13,125 nt of DNA, from NCBI GenBank assembly GCA_043805315.1, contig JAZDID010000083.1, positions 1 through 13,125 on the forward strand. Reading direction: 5' to 3'. This document shows, piece by piece, positions 5,156 through 12,189 of the stretch. This DNA is from JAHJEM01 sp043805315. GTDB taxonomy: Archaea; Nanobdellota; Nanobdellia; Woesearchaeales; JAHJEM01. How positions within the stretch are numbered: position 1 is the first letter of the stretch; every line of letters begins with the position of its first letter. The translations under genes were made by a program, and so were the position numbers. The notes below the pieces were generated by a model. The model saw nothing but the letters and a program-made list of their open reading frames with translations, was not told the origin of the DNA and made no database searches.

Positions 5156-5361
5156 AATAGTATCACATTCTAGGAGCATGTCAAACGCGCAGGCCATGTA
5201 CGGAAAGCATTGAATTTCTTGACAAAAAGGCCTAAAAAACGCGCGTTACAATTTTAAAGTCCAAATTCCTTTTGGTTCAAAATGCCCCCGAAACCAATAC
5301 AAAAATCAATTGAACGTAAAGACTTGATCAAATATTAGAATTGGGGCATCTGATCATACAC
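5156..5361. other. 206-bp gap between convergent sod and ATPase genes
   Basis: No confident gene is seen. It contains a palindrome AACGCGCGTT (5238-5247) and a shorter copy of its core, AACGCGC, about 55 bp upstream. ATGCCCC (5281-5287) and GGGGCAT (5343-5349) form a 7-bp inverted repeat. A TATA-like TTTTAAA at 5253-5259 sits about 25 nt before an ATG at 5281 that opens only 18 codons (to TAG 5335-5337). That mini-frame has the promoter spacing of the leaderless genes here, but its length gives no protein evidence. It could be a chance match, a tiny peptide, or the start of a decayed gene. Confidence 0.3.
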
Positions 5362-8094
5362 TCAAGCTGCTGAAGAAAAGCGATTCTGCACACCCATCCT
5401 CATCCTTCTCCGTACTCCTGCCTTTCTTACCTCATCATAAAGGATGACTGTCAATGAGACAAACAAGACAACCATCCAATCCTTAAAGGAAAGCGCGACT
5501 GTATCCAGAATATCATTGAAAACACTGACCTGCACAATCATGATCTGGAGCGCGATGGAAGAGAACACTGCAAGCAGCAAAAGCGTATTCCTGAAAAATC
5601 CTATCTTGAACAGGCTTGTCTTTGAGCTCCTGCAATTAAAGACATTCATCATCTGATAGAAGACCAGGACACAGAACGCCATCGTGGTCGCCCTGGCAAG
5701 GTCCTGGCGGTAGTAGATAAATACTGCCAATGTTCCCGCTGCAATGACGCAGCCGGTCACCAGCCATTCCAGGAATGCCTGCCTGGTGATAATCCTTTTT
5801 TTAGGGTCACGAGGCGGGTTCTTCATCACATTGACTCCTGATGGCTCGACGCCAAGCGCCAGTGCCGGGAAAACGTCAGTGACCAGATTAATCCAGAGGA
5901 TCTGGGTTGCAGATATGATCAGGGTTCCCGGAGGAAGGCCGAGCAATGGAATGAGCAGGATGCTTAAAAAGACAGTGATCAGCTCTCCCAGGTTGCAGGT
6001 GAAGATGTATTTCATGAATTTCTTGATGTCATTATAGATAGTCCTGCCTTCTTTGATGGCTGTGATGATCGTGGCAAAGCTGTCATCCATGAGCACCATG
6101 TCAGATGCTTCCTTAGACACGTCAGTGCCTGCGATGCCCATGGCAACACCGATGTCCGCCTTCTTGATTGCCGGCGCGTCATTCACGCCGTCGCCAGTAA
6201 CAGCAACAATCTCTCCCATCTCCTTTAATAACGAGACAATGCGCATCTTATGCTCAGGGTCCACGCGGGCAAAGATGACCTGGCCCTCCAATCTTTTCTT
6301 GAGCTCTTCATCCTTCAAATTATTCAGCTCAATGCCGGTGAGAATAGGCGTATCAGGCTGGCTAATGCCCAGCTTTTCAGCAATAGCCTTTGTGGTGATG
6401 CCATGATCTCCTGACACAATAAAGATGCGGATTCCTGCCTCTTTGCAGAGCTTGACTGCATCATACACCTCTGGCCTGGGAGGATCCAGCATGGCTTGCA
6501 AACCGACAAACACGAGCTTCTCCTCAAGCCCTTTCTGGAACTTAAGCTGGCCTTCCTTGACATGGATCTTCTTATAGGCAAAGCCCAGGACGCGCAAGGC
6601 ATGGCTTGCCATATTCTTGTTCATGGCAAGGATCTCTTCCTTTTTCGCCTTCGAGAGCCTGATTTCTTTGCCTTTCAGGAAAAGGTATTCGCAATTCTTC
6701 AGTACTTCATCAGGCGCGCCTTTGACAAGCACAATCTTCTCATTGCCGTACTCATTCACGGTCGTCATCATCTTCCGCTTGCTGTCAAACGGCAGCTCAA
6801 ACAGGCGCCTGTGCTCCTTACGAAGCGCTTCAACAGGCATATTGAACTTCTTGGCGCTGACCACAAGCGCGCCTTCTGTCGGATCCCCGATGATCTTATT
6901 CTCTTTCGTATGCTCTGCATTATTGCATAATACCCCTATCTCAAGCAGGAACCTGAGCTCTTTGTGCTCTGCAATCTTTTTTTCATTGAAGGTGAAATCC
7001 CCTATTGGATCATAGCCAATGCCAGAGACAAAGCCAAGTTCGCCATTCACATAGACCTGCTGGACAGTCATCTCATTCTTGGTCAATGTGCCGGTCTTGT
7101 CAGAGCAGATGACTGTCGTGCTTCCCAAGGTCTCGACAGAAGTCAGCTTCCTGATGATAGCTTTCTTCTTCACCAGCCGCTGCACTCCTAATGCAAGAGT
7201 GATCGTGACAATGGCAGGAAGGCCCTCAGGAACAGCTGCGACAGCCAAGGAGATGGCGAGCAGGAACATCTTGAGAATGCTATTCTTCATCAGGATTCCT
7301 GCAAGGAAAACAATGACGCAGATGATAAAGACATTCAAGGCAATGAACTTTCCCACATGATGAAGCTCTTTCTGGAGCGGGCTCATCTCATTCTGGACTT
7401 CTGTAGTAAGATGGGCAATCTTGCCGAACTCTGTCTGCATGCCTGTGCTGATGACAATCCCTTTCCCTCTTCCTTTGGTGATCACTGTGCCCATGAAAAC
7501 GATATTATTCATGTCTGCGATCGAGACCTCTTCCTTATTCATGGCTTCGATGGATTTCCTCTGGGGAACGCTCTCGCCGGTCAATGCAGACTGGTCAACC
7601 TGGAGCTCGTTTGATTCTATAAGGCGGATGTCTGCAGGAACCTTGTCCCCTTCTTCCAGCACAATGATATCTCCGGGAACAAGCTCTTTCGCAGCAATCT
7701 CGCGCAATTCTCCCTGCCTGACGACCTTGACAACAGGATTCACCATCTTTCTCAATGCGTCAAGAGATCGTTCTGCCTTGAACTCCTGGATAAAGCCGAT
7801 GAGCGCATTCAAGAGAATGACCACAGTGATGACCGCTGCATCAGTGAGCTCTTCCTTGCTGGACTCGATCGTGCCCACAGCAAAAGAGATAAAGGCTGCG
7901 ATGATCAGCATGACCATCATGAGATCCTTGAACTGGCTGAGAAAGCGCAGGAGCATGCTCGCCTTCTTCTTCATGACCAGCTCATTATAGCCGTGCTCAA
8001 GAAGCCTCTGCCTGCTTGTATTGTTATCCAATCCTATCTCTGAAGTATGGAACTGGCTGAAGAGCTCTGCAACTGTCTTGGTATGATAACCCAT
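5362..8094 (-). CDS. P-type ATPase, P2A (Ca2+-transporting) type
   Basis: This 910-residue membrane pump exports or sequesters Ca2+ using ATP. The order is: N-terminal cation-ATPase domain, M1-M2 (about 50-100), actuator with TGES (172-175), M3-M4 with PEGLP (289-293), phosphorylation site DKTGTLT with Asp332, nucleotide domain with KGAP (458-461), hinge TGDGVNDAP (633-641), and six C-terminal helices. The SERCA site-II ligands have counterparts: Glu290 (M4), Asn701 and Glu704 (M5, CNLGEL), Asn736, Thr739 and Asp740 (M6, NLVTD). The position of SERCA Glu908 in M8 is Gln814 (LVFYQMMN), so only one ion per cycle is likely, as in PMR1/SPCA pumps. The CRSSKTSLFKIGFFRN segment also looks PMR1-like. 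The PMR1 M6 glutamine linked to Mn2+ is a leucine here, favouring Ca2+. The start is 26 nt from a TATA box and leaderless. Confidence 0.95.
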   Translation of the reverse strand: MGYHTKTVAELFSQFHTSEIGLDNNTSRQRLLEHGYNELVMKKKASMLLRFLSQFKDLMMVMLIIAAFISFAVGTIESSKEELTDAAVITVVILLNALIGFIQEFKAERSLDALRKMVNPVVKVVRQGELREIAAKELVPGDIIVLEEGDKVPADIRLIESNELQVDQSALTGESVPQRKSIEAMNKEEVSIADMNNIVFMGTVITKGRGKGIVISTGMQTEFGKIAHLTTEVQNEMSPLQKELHHVGKFIALNVFIICVIVFLAGILMKNSILKMFLLAISLAVAAVPEGLPAIVTITLALGVQRLVKKKAIIRKLTSVETLGSTTVICSDKTGTLTKNEMTVQQVYVNGELGFVSGIGYDPIGDFTFNEKKIAEHKELRFLLEIGVLCNNAEHTKENKIIGDPTEGALVVSAKKFNMPVEALRKEHRRLFELPFDSKRKMMTTVNEYGNEKIVLVKGAPDEVLKNCEYLFLKGKEIRLSKAKKEEILAMNKNMASHALRVLGFAYKKIHVKEGQLKFQKGLEEKLVFVGLQAMLDPPRPEVYDAVKLCKEAGIRIFIVSGDHGITTKAIAEKLGISQPDTPILTGIELNNLKDEELKKRLEGQVIFARVDPEHKMRIVSLLKEMGEIVAVTGDGVNDAPAIKKADIGVAMGIAGTDVSKEASDMVLMDDSFATIITAIKEGRTIYNDIKKFMKYIFTCNLGELITVFLSILLIPLLGLPPGTLIISATQILWINLVTDVFPALALGVEPSGVNVMKNPPRDPKKRIITRQAFLEWLVTGCVIAAGTLAVFIYYRQDLARATTMAFCVLVFYQMMNVFNCRSSKTSLFKIGFFRNTLLLLAVFSSIALQIMIVQVSVFNDILDTVALSFKDWMVVLFVSLTVILYDEVRKAGVRRRMRMGVQNRFSSAA

Positions 8095-8116
8095 TAGAAT
8101 ATGCCTGCACCAAATA

Positions 8117-8126
8117 GTATATAAAG
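8117..8126 (-). promoter_or_regulatory. TATA-like box for the P-type ATPase gene
   Basis: On the minus strand CTTTATATAC is centred about 27 nt before the ATG at 8094, with no Shine-Dalgarno site, so the gene is probably leaderless. It lies just downstream of the terminator of the preceding gene, so the ATPase has its own promoter. Confidence 0.6.
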
Positions 8127-8140
8127 GTTAGTTATCACTT

Positions 8141-8160
8141 GAAAGGAAAAGGAAAAAAAA
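8141..8160 (-). terminator. T-rich terminator after the 388-residue protein gene
   Basis: On the minus strand the tract reads TTTTTTTTCC followed by TTTTCCTTTC, about 65 nt past the stop codon at 8224-8226. It is the longest T-run in the window and separates this gene from the ATPase. Confidence 0.5.
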
Positions 8161-8223
8161 GAGTGGTCCTAGGCATCATGACTTTTTTCCAGGAGCATCA
8201 AAGAGTTGCACTACGCTACTACG

Positions 8224-9390
8224 CTATCGTGCGTTATGAAAGCAATGATACGCTTGGGTAAACGGCTTAGTCAGGGGATTCTCATCCATGTCACCAATGA
8301 GATAATCTGGAAGCTTGAATCCATTGGCCAGGACAGTCATGTCTTTGCGCTCTAGTGCATCTGCAATCGCATCTCCGATTGCCTTTGTTGCCACACTCGC
8401 ATTAAAAAGCACAGGATTTTCTTCAAAACCTGAGTAATCCAATATTGCCAAGACATGCCCGATCTTTCCCTGGCTGAACCAGCAGCCCATCACATTCGCA
8501 AGATATGTCTGGACTTGTTCATTGATCTCGCCAGCCAACTCTTCTACATCATCATAATTCGGGTGCGTTTTATGTCCATACCCTTCGATGTGCGGTTTCA
8601 GATCTTTGAAATACAGGTCTTCCAGAGTTGGCTTGTAGAGGTCAATATGATCGTTTGCCACAAGGAAGTCACATTCTGTCCTGTCCAGCTCAAAAAAAGC
8701 CAATCGTGAGAAGCCAGGCCTGCCTACGAGATCAATGAGCTTGGTAAAAATCGCCGTGTAGTTTTCAGGATGCAACGCGAGATCCCTCTTCAAAGTGCTA
8801 CAGCCTGCATAGGATTTCAGAACTCTCTTCGCAATCCTTTGAGGGTCAACCAGAGCCCTCCACTTGTCAACTTTTGGGAAATATGCATTGATGACTTGGG
8901 CGTCAGTATCGAATATTTGTTTATATTTATTCGCAATCAACAATGCCAATGACTTTTTGAGTTCAGGAGAAGCTGCAAGATTATTATTCAGCGCAGCAGA
9001 GACTTCCGGAATGTCGATAATGCCAAGCACGTCAAGATTTTGGCTGAATCGGCTATGAAAGACCTCTATGAGCTCATGCAAGAGCGCGCTGTCCTTTGTC
9101 TGGGAAAAATACTGCCGCACGGCTGGCGTTTCAGTTATTTGCCGGTGGATTGACAAGAGGAGATCTGACTCTTCAATACCTTTTACAAATGCAGTATTCT
9201 TTAGCTCGCCAACATACGAGTAGAGCAGTGTTTCTCCGATCTTGAAACGCTTCACTTCAACAGGCCACGCCCATTTCTGCGTATACAGCTCCACTGCTGC
9301 GGTCTTGCCTTGCCTGACCAGAAGCTCCAAAGTAATGTCATCTTTAAAAAATGCAACACTTTTGTCTGGCTCGCCGACTGAATCACCCAT
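8224..9390 (-). CDS. Protein of unknown function, 388 residues
   Basis: I do not recognise the family. It is soluble, without signal peptide or membrane helix. The N-terminal 70 residues are beta-rich (GKTAAVELYTQKWAWPVEVK, ETLLYSYVGEL). A long mostly helical middle follows (75-200), then a segment with KRDLALHPENY and, about 25 residues on, AFFELDRTECDFLVAND. That order faintly recalls the HRDLHPxN and acidic metal-binding loops of kinase-like phosphotransferases, but key spacing and the N-lobe lysine/helix pattern are not convincing, so this is only a weak idea. The start ATG (9390) has a strong Shine-Dalgarno site GGAGG 7 nt away, so it is leadered. It is divergent from the 160-residue gene and upstream of the ATPase, with a terminator between. 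The last codons overlap an 8-bp tandem repeat, CTACGCTA twice (8211-8226). Confidence 0.85.
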   Translation of the reverse strand: MGDSVGEPDKSVAFFKDDITLELLVRQGKTAAVELYTQKWAWPVEVKRFKIGETLLYSYVGELKNTAFVKGIEESDLLLSIHRQITETPAVRQYFSQTKDSALLHELIEVFHSRFSQNLDVLGIIDIPEVSAALNNNLAASPELKKSLALLIANKYKQIFDTDAQVINAYFPKVDKWRALVDPQRIAKRVLKSYAGCSTLKRDLALHPENYTAIFTKLIDLVGRPGFSRLAFFELDRTECDFLVANDHIDLYKPTLEDLYFKDLKPHIEGYGHKTHPNYDDVEELAGEINEQVQTYLANVMGCWFSQGKIGHVLAILDYSGFEENPVLFNASVATKAIGDAIADALERKDMTVLANGFKLPDYLIGDMDENPLTKPFTQAYHCFHNAR

Positions 9391-9396
9391 GAGTAT

Positions 9397-9404
9397 CCCT
9401 CCTT
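9397..9404 (-). promoter_or_regulatory. Shine-Dalgarno site of the 388-residue protein gene
   Basis: On the minus strand AAGGAGGG ends 6 nt before the ATG at 9390. The near-perfect match fixes the start and implies a leader of about 20-25 nt. Confidence 0.65.
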
Positions 9405-9427
9405 CACGAATTGGATAGCAGAGAGAA

Positions 9428-9444
9428 TAATATATCCTTTAAAA
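9428..9444 (-). promoter_or_regulatory. TATA-like region for the 388-residue protein gene
   Basis: On the minus strand TTTTAAAGG (9436-9444) runs into GGATATATTA (9428-9437). Either can serve as the TATA box, placing the transcription start near 9403-9415 and leaving a short leader with the Shine-Dalgarno site. Confidence 0.45.
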
Positions 9445-9487
9445 AACTTACCTTTTTGTTGCTATTCGAAAGTGGACGTAAAAAACA

Positions 9488-9499
9488 ACCTTTATAAAC
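9488..9499 (+). promoter_or_regulatory. TATA-like box for the 160-residue protein gene
   Basis: ACCTTTATAAAC is centred about 27 nt before the GTG at 9521, without a Shine-Dalgarno site. It supports a leaderless message starting at GTG. Confidence 0.55.
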
Positions 9500-9520
9500 C
9501 TGTTTGGAATACAGTGCAGT

Positions 9521-10003
9521 GTGAGCAAAGAAAACCAAGAACGCAAAGAGAACTGCAAGATCCCCTTCAACCCGAAAGACTTAGAATGCATGCTCAATGA
9601 CGAGTTCTACCTCAAGGTCTTTGGCAAAGACCAGCTTGAGGAACAGTACATCCGCATGTTCAAAGGGAACCCGAATATTGCATTACTAGAAGGAGTGCTC
9701 GGCAGGATCATCTACAGGGAACCGACGCAATGCTCTGTCCACTGGCTTGGAAATCTTCGCCTGGCCTATCTGGCAAACGGCACCTCCCTCACAGACTACA
9801 AGCCTGAAAAAACCAGCAACTTCATCTTCACACTAAAGAATATCGAAAGCGCTGATGGAAAGCCTCCTGTGCTGCGTGGCCAGGCCATGCGATATGATAT
9901 TTTCTCGAACAATACTGCAAAACCATTTGAAGACGATGTCATCCTGTATTTTACAGAAACGCCAACTTTTATCGAGCTGGAAGTTGTGGAAGAGCGTCCC
10001 TAA
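9521..10003 (+). CDS. Protein of unknown function, 160 residues
   Basis: I do not recognise a family. The start is GTG, supported by a TATA box at the leaderless distance; no ATG lies nearby in frame. The N-terminus is polar and charged (MSKENQERKENCK), the middle is helical (about 24-90, including GNPNIALLEGVLGRIIYREP), and the C-terminal third is predicted beta-rich (RGQAMRYDIFSNN, DDVILYFTETPTFIELEVVEE). There is no signal peptide or membrane helix. The two cysteines near the N-terminus (12 and 23) and one at 71 do not form a metal motif. It is divergent from the 388-residue gene and shares with it a 130-bp promoter region, and a separate promoter follows for the HIT genes, so it is probably a single-gene transcript. 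Confidence 0.8.
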   Translation: MSKENQERKENCKIPFNPKDLECMLNDEFYLKVFGKDQLEEQYIRMFKGNPNIALLEGVLGRIIYREPTQCSVHWLGNLRLAYLANGTSLTDYKPEKTSNFIFTLKNIESADGKPPVLRGQAMRYDIFSNNTAKPFEDDVILYFTETPTFIELEVVEERP

Positions 10004-10052
10004 TTTGTTTCTCTGGAAAGAGTGGAGTTCGATTGCTTGTGCTGAAAGAATA

Positions 10053-10063
10053 ACATTTAAATA
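10053..10063 (+). promoter_or_regulatory. TATA-like box for the HIT gene pair
   Basis: ACATTTAAATA is centred about 27 nt before the ATG at 10086. The same ACATTTAAATAA string serves the 51-codon gene (4225-4236), which gives a good idea of the promoter consensus in this genome. There is no Shine-Dalgarno site. Confidence 0.6.
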
Positions 10064-10085
10064 ACACTCTTCTCTAGGACCAACC

Positions 10086-11030
10086 ATGGCCACTGAAGAC
10101 GAGCTCAAGAACATGAGCCCAGAGCAGATCGCAGAGATGCAGAAACAGCAGTGCATCTTCTGCAGGATCATCAAAGGAGAGATCCCCTCGAAAAAAGTGT
10201 ATGAGGACGAATCCATGGTCGCTATCCTGGACATTAATCCTGCAAGCCCTGGCCATGTCCTGGTGATGCCGAAAGAGCATTATCCCATCCTTCCCCTCCT
10301 TCCTCCGCAGATATTCAAGCACATCTTCACGACGACAAAATACCTGTGCAAAGGCATCAAGACTGCAATGGTGACAGACTCCTGCACAGTCTTTATTGCA
10401 AACGGCGCTGTGGCAGGCCAGCAGAGCCCGCACTTCCTGTTTCACATCATTCCCCGAGAACCAGGGGACGGGCTGGCAAATTTCGAGCTGGCAAAGAAAG
10501 AATTCTCCAAAGAAGAGATTGACCAGGCATTCATCTCATTGGGAAACAATGTGCGTTCGATTGTCAGGGAATATCTTGTGCGGGAAGGCAGGATCCCCAA
10601 ACAGCCAATGCAAGCCCCTGCACCCCAGCTGCGGACAGAAGAGCTCTCCCAGATCATTGACCAGAATCCCCAGCTGAAAGCCTTGATTATGGAACATCCG
10701 GAACAGCTGAAAGCCATTCTGCAGACAAATCCCCAGCTGGCACGCTTGTTCGCAGGCGTGGATATTGACAAGCTCTCTTTGAAATTGAATGAGATCGAGA
10801 GAGAGAAGCAGAAAGGGAACAATAGGCAGAACGAGAGTCAGGAGAAGAAAAAAAAACAGGACACCCCACCAGAAGCCAAATCCAAGGAAACAGATTCCTC
10901 TACCCAAGAAGAAAAAGAAGAGCAAAACTCCCCTGTTGCATCTGAAGAAGAGCAACAAGAACCGCCTGAGGAAGAGCAGCCCTCTCCTTACGGCGCTAAC
11001 CTTGATAAAATCAGCGACCTGTTCAAATGA
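10086..11030 (+). CDS. HIT-domain protein with H-x-L-x-H triad and a long charged C-terminal tail
   Basis: HIT proteins bind nucleotides as dimers and usually hydrolyse nucleotide phosphoramidates or dinucleoside polyphosphates. The HIT domain covers about 22-130: CIFCRIIKGEIPSKKVYEDE with Cys23 and Cys26, PGHVLVMPKEHY (55-66, His65), FIANGAVAGQQ, then PHFLFHIIPRE. Cys23, Cys26, His65 and a triad His could hold zinc. In the triad the central His, the nucleophile in HINT/FHIT enzymes, is Leu118 (His116-F-Leu118-F-His120). Activity of the usual kind is therefore unlikely unless another residue acts. Residues 193-222 hold repeats of NPQLKALIMEHPEQLKAIL, similar to STI1-type helices. From 235 to 300 the sequence is low-complexity Lys/Glu/Gln/Pro, ending in YGANLDKISDLFK. 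Typical HIT proteins are 110-170 residues, so 314 is long. The stop overlaps the next HIT gene. Confidence 0.88.
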   Translation: MATEDELKNMSPEQIAEMQKQQCIFCRIIKGEIPSKKVYEDESMVAILDINPASPGHVLVMPKEHYPILPLLPPQIFKHIFTTTKYLCKGIKTAMVTDSCTVFIANGAVAGQQSPHFLFHIIPREPGDGLANFELAKKEFSKEEIDQAFISLGNNVRSIVREYLVREGRIPKQPMQAPAPQLRTEELSQIIDQNPQLKALIMEHPEQLKAILQTNPQLARLFAGVDIDKLSLKLNEIEREKQKGNNRQNESQEKKKKQDTPPEAKSKETDSSTQEEKEEQNSPVASEEEQQEPPEEEQPSPYGANLDKISDLFK

Positions 11031-11530
11031 CCATGGCATGCGAGTTTTGCGACGGACTGAAAGAGAAAAAGCTGAAAGTCTTGTACGAAGATAATTTCGC
11101 TGCCATCATCCTTTCTTCCCAGGCAACAAAAGGCCATATCCGCGTGTATCCAAAAGCGCACCTGACAAAGATCGACGAGCTGCAGAACGAGATTGTCGAG
11201 CATGCCTTTTTCCTGGCGAATTATGCAGCAGCGAGCCTGTTCGAGACGCTCGGCGCTCATGGCACAAACATACTTCTTGACGAGAGCAGCGGGCACCTGC
11301 ACATCGACATCATCGAGCGCAAGCAGGACGACGGCATGAACCTGCTCTGGAAGCCAAAACAGCTTGGCCAGGATGAGATGGAGAAGATCGCGAAGAAAAT
11401 TAAAGACGCGATCATCATCGGAGAAGACACTCCTGCAGAAGTCATTGCAGAAGCAGCTCCTGTCCTGAAAGAGCTCAAGAAGACAGAAGGGAAGAACTAT
11501 CTGCTGAAGAGCTTGGATAGGATACCATAA
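11027..11530 (+). CDS. HIT-domain protein with H-x-H-x-D triad
   Basis: This second HIT protein has 167 residues. Cys5 and Cys8 (ACEFC), YEDNFAAIIL, KGHIRVYPKAHL (35-46, His45) and GTNILLDESSGHLHIDIIER (79-98) follow the HIT layout. The triad reads His90-L-His92-I-Asp94: the central nucleophile His is kept, but the third position is Asp. The C-terminal part (WKPKQLGQDEMEKIAKKI and on) is helical. Its ATG overlaps the stop of the first HIT gene by 4 bp (ATGA), so both are made from one message and probably translated together. A second ATG at 11033 (MACEFC) is possible. HIT proteins dimerise, so a mixed dimer with the first protein, in which each partner supplies what the other lacks, is a reasonable inference. 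The substrate is unknown. Confidence 0.88.
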   Translation: MTMACEFCDGLKEKKLKVLYEDNFAAIILSSQATKGHIRVYPKAHLTKIDELQNEIVEHAFFLANYAAASLFETLGAHGTNILLDESSGHLHIDIIERKQDDGMNLLWKPKQLGQDEMEKIAKKIKDAIIIGEDTPAEVIAEAAPVLKELKKTEGKNYLLKSLDRIP

Positions 11531-11553
11531 ATTTCTTGAAATTCTTCACAACA

Positions 11554-11588
11554 TTTTTATAGCGCACAGGATTTTCTGTATATAAAAA
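11554..11588 (+). promoter_or_regulatory. T5 tract and TATA-like box before the helical unknown gene
   Basis: TTTTT at 11554-11558 may end the HIT message. GTATATAAAAA (11578-11588) is centred about 21 nt before the ATG at 11604 and lacks a Shine-Dalgarno site, which points to a leaderless gene. Confidence 0.5.
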
Positions 11589-11603
11589 GCTATTTGTTTA
11601 CTC

Positions 11604-12098
11604 ATGACATCAGAAACCCTCATCGAAGAATTGCACCGGGAATTCGCAATAATGAAGCGCGAGCTTAAACTCAAGTCAACATTCAACGACCTTGAGAAGA
11701 TTTACTTCCTGTCCGACATGGTGCTCAAAGACGGATTCGTGAGCAAGCACCTCTCCCGGATCATCAGCCACAGGATAGTCGATACCTACCTGTCCTGGGT
11801 CTATTACCTCCAAAGCCTTGTCGTTCCTAACCCAGGCATGCTGGTCAATATCACCGAAAGCCAGATGTTCACAGATGAAGAAAAGGACCAGATGATGCAG
11901 ACCATCGCCAAAATCCTCGCATTCACTTCCCAGAACTCAGTCATCGCCCTGACCAAAGACAAGAAAAAGGAGGCAGAGTTCATCGACAGCTCAGTCGCAT
12001 TCTGGAACAAGACAATTAACCCCGCGCTGCAGAAATTCATGCACAAGGCCCATGAGAGCTGGCAGAAGAAGGCAGGGCATCCGCAGAAGAAGAAGTGA
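11604..12098 (+). CDS. Helical protein of unknown function, 164 residues
   Basis: No enzyme motif is visible. The protein is strongly helical: ETLIEELHREFAIMKRELKL at the N-terminus may be a coiled coil; a middle core contains DTYLSWVYYLQSLVVPNPGM (60-79); FIDSSVAFWNKTINPALQKF follows; and the C-terminus is lysine-rich (KKAGHPQKKK). The conserved-looking core (SWxxYLxSLVxPNP, SQMFTDEEK, FIDSSVxFW) recalls, from memory, uncharacterised proteins seen in DPANN archaea. The basic tail could contact nucleic acid or membrane surface, but this is a guess. It has its own promoter and is convergent with the preflagellin peptidase gene. Confidence 0.8.
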   Translation: MTSETLIEELHREFAIMKRELKLKSTFNDLEKIYFLSDMVLKDGFVSKHLSRIISHRIVDTYLSWVYYLQSLVVPNPGMLVNITESQMFTDEEKDQMMQTIAKILAFTSQNSVIALTKDKKKEAEFIDSSVAFWNKTINPALQKFMHKAHESWQKKAGHPQKKK

Positions 12099-12189
12099 TG
12101 GTAAGCTGCTGTCTTGTTGCTCAAGCATTCTCGCATGATATGCACCTGAAAAAGGCGTTTTAAGGAAGTCATACTAAAATCTAGACAAT
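12099..12189. terminator. 91-bp gap between convergent genes with weak T-runs on both strands
   Basis: The plus strand has TTTTAAGG at 12158, and the minus strand has CCTTTTTCAGG (A-run at 12149-12153). Both genes may terminate here, but neither tract is strong. Nothing else is visible. Confidence 0.25.

Noticed and set aside
10536..11039. 167-codon minus-strand frame, leucine/phenylalanine-rich
   Set aside because: The hydrophobic look is the complement of the Lys/Glu-rich tail codons of the HIT protein.
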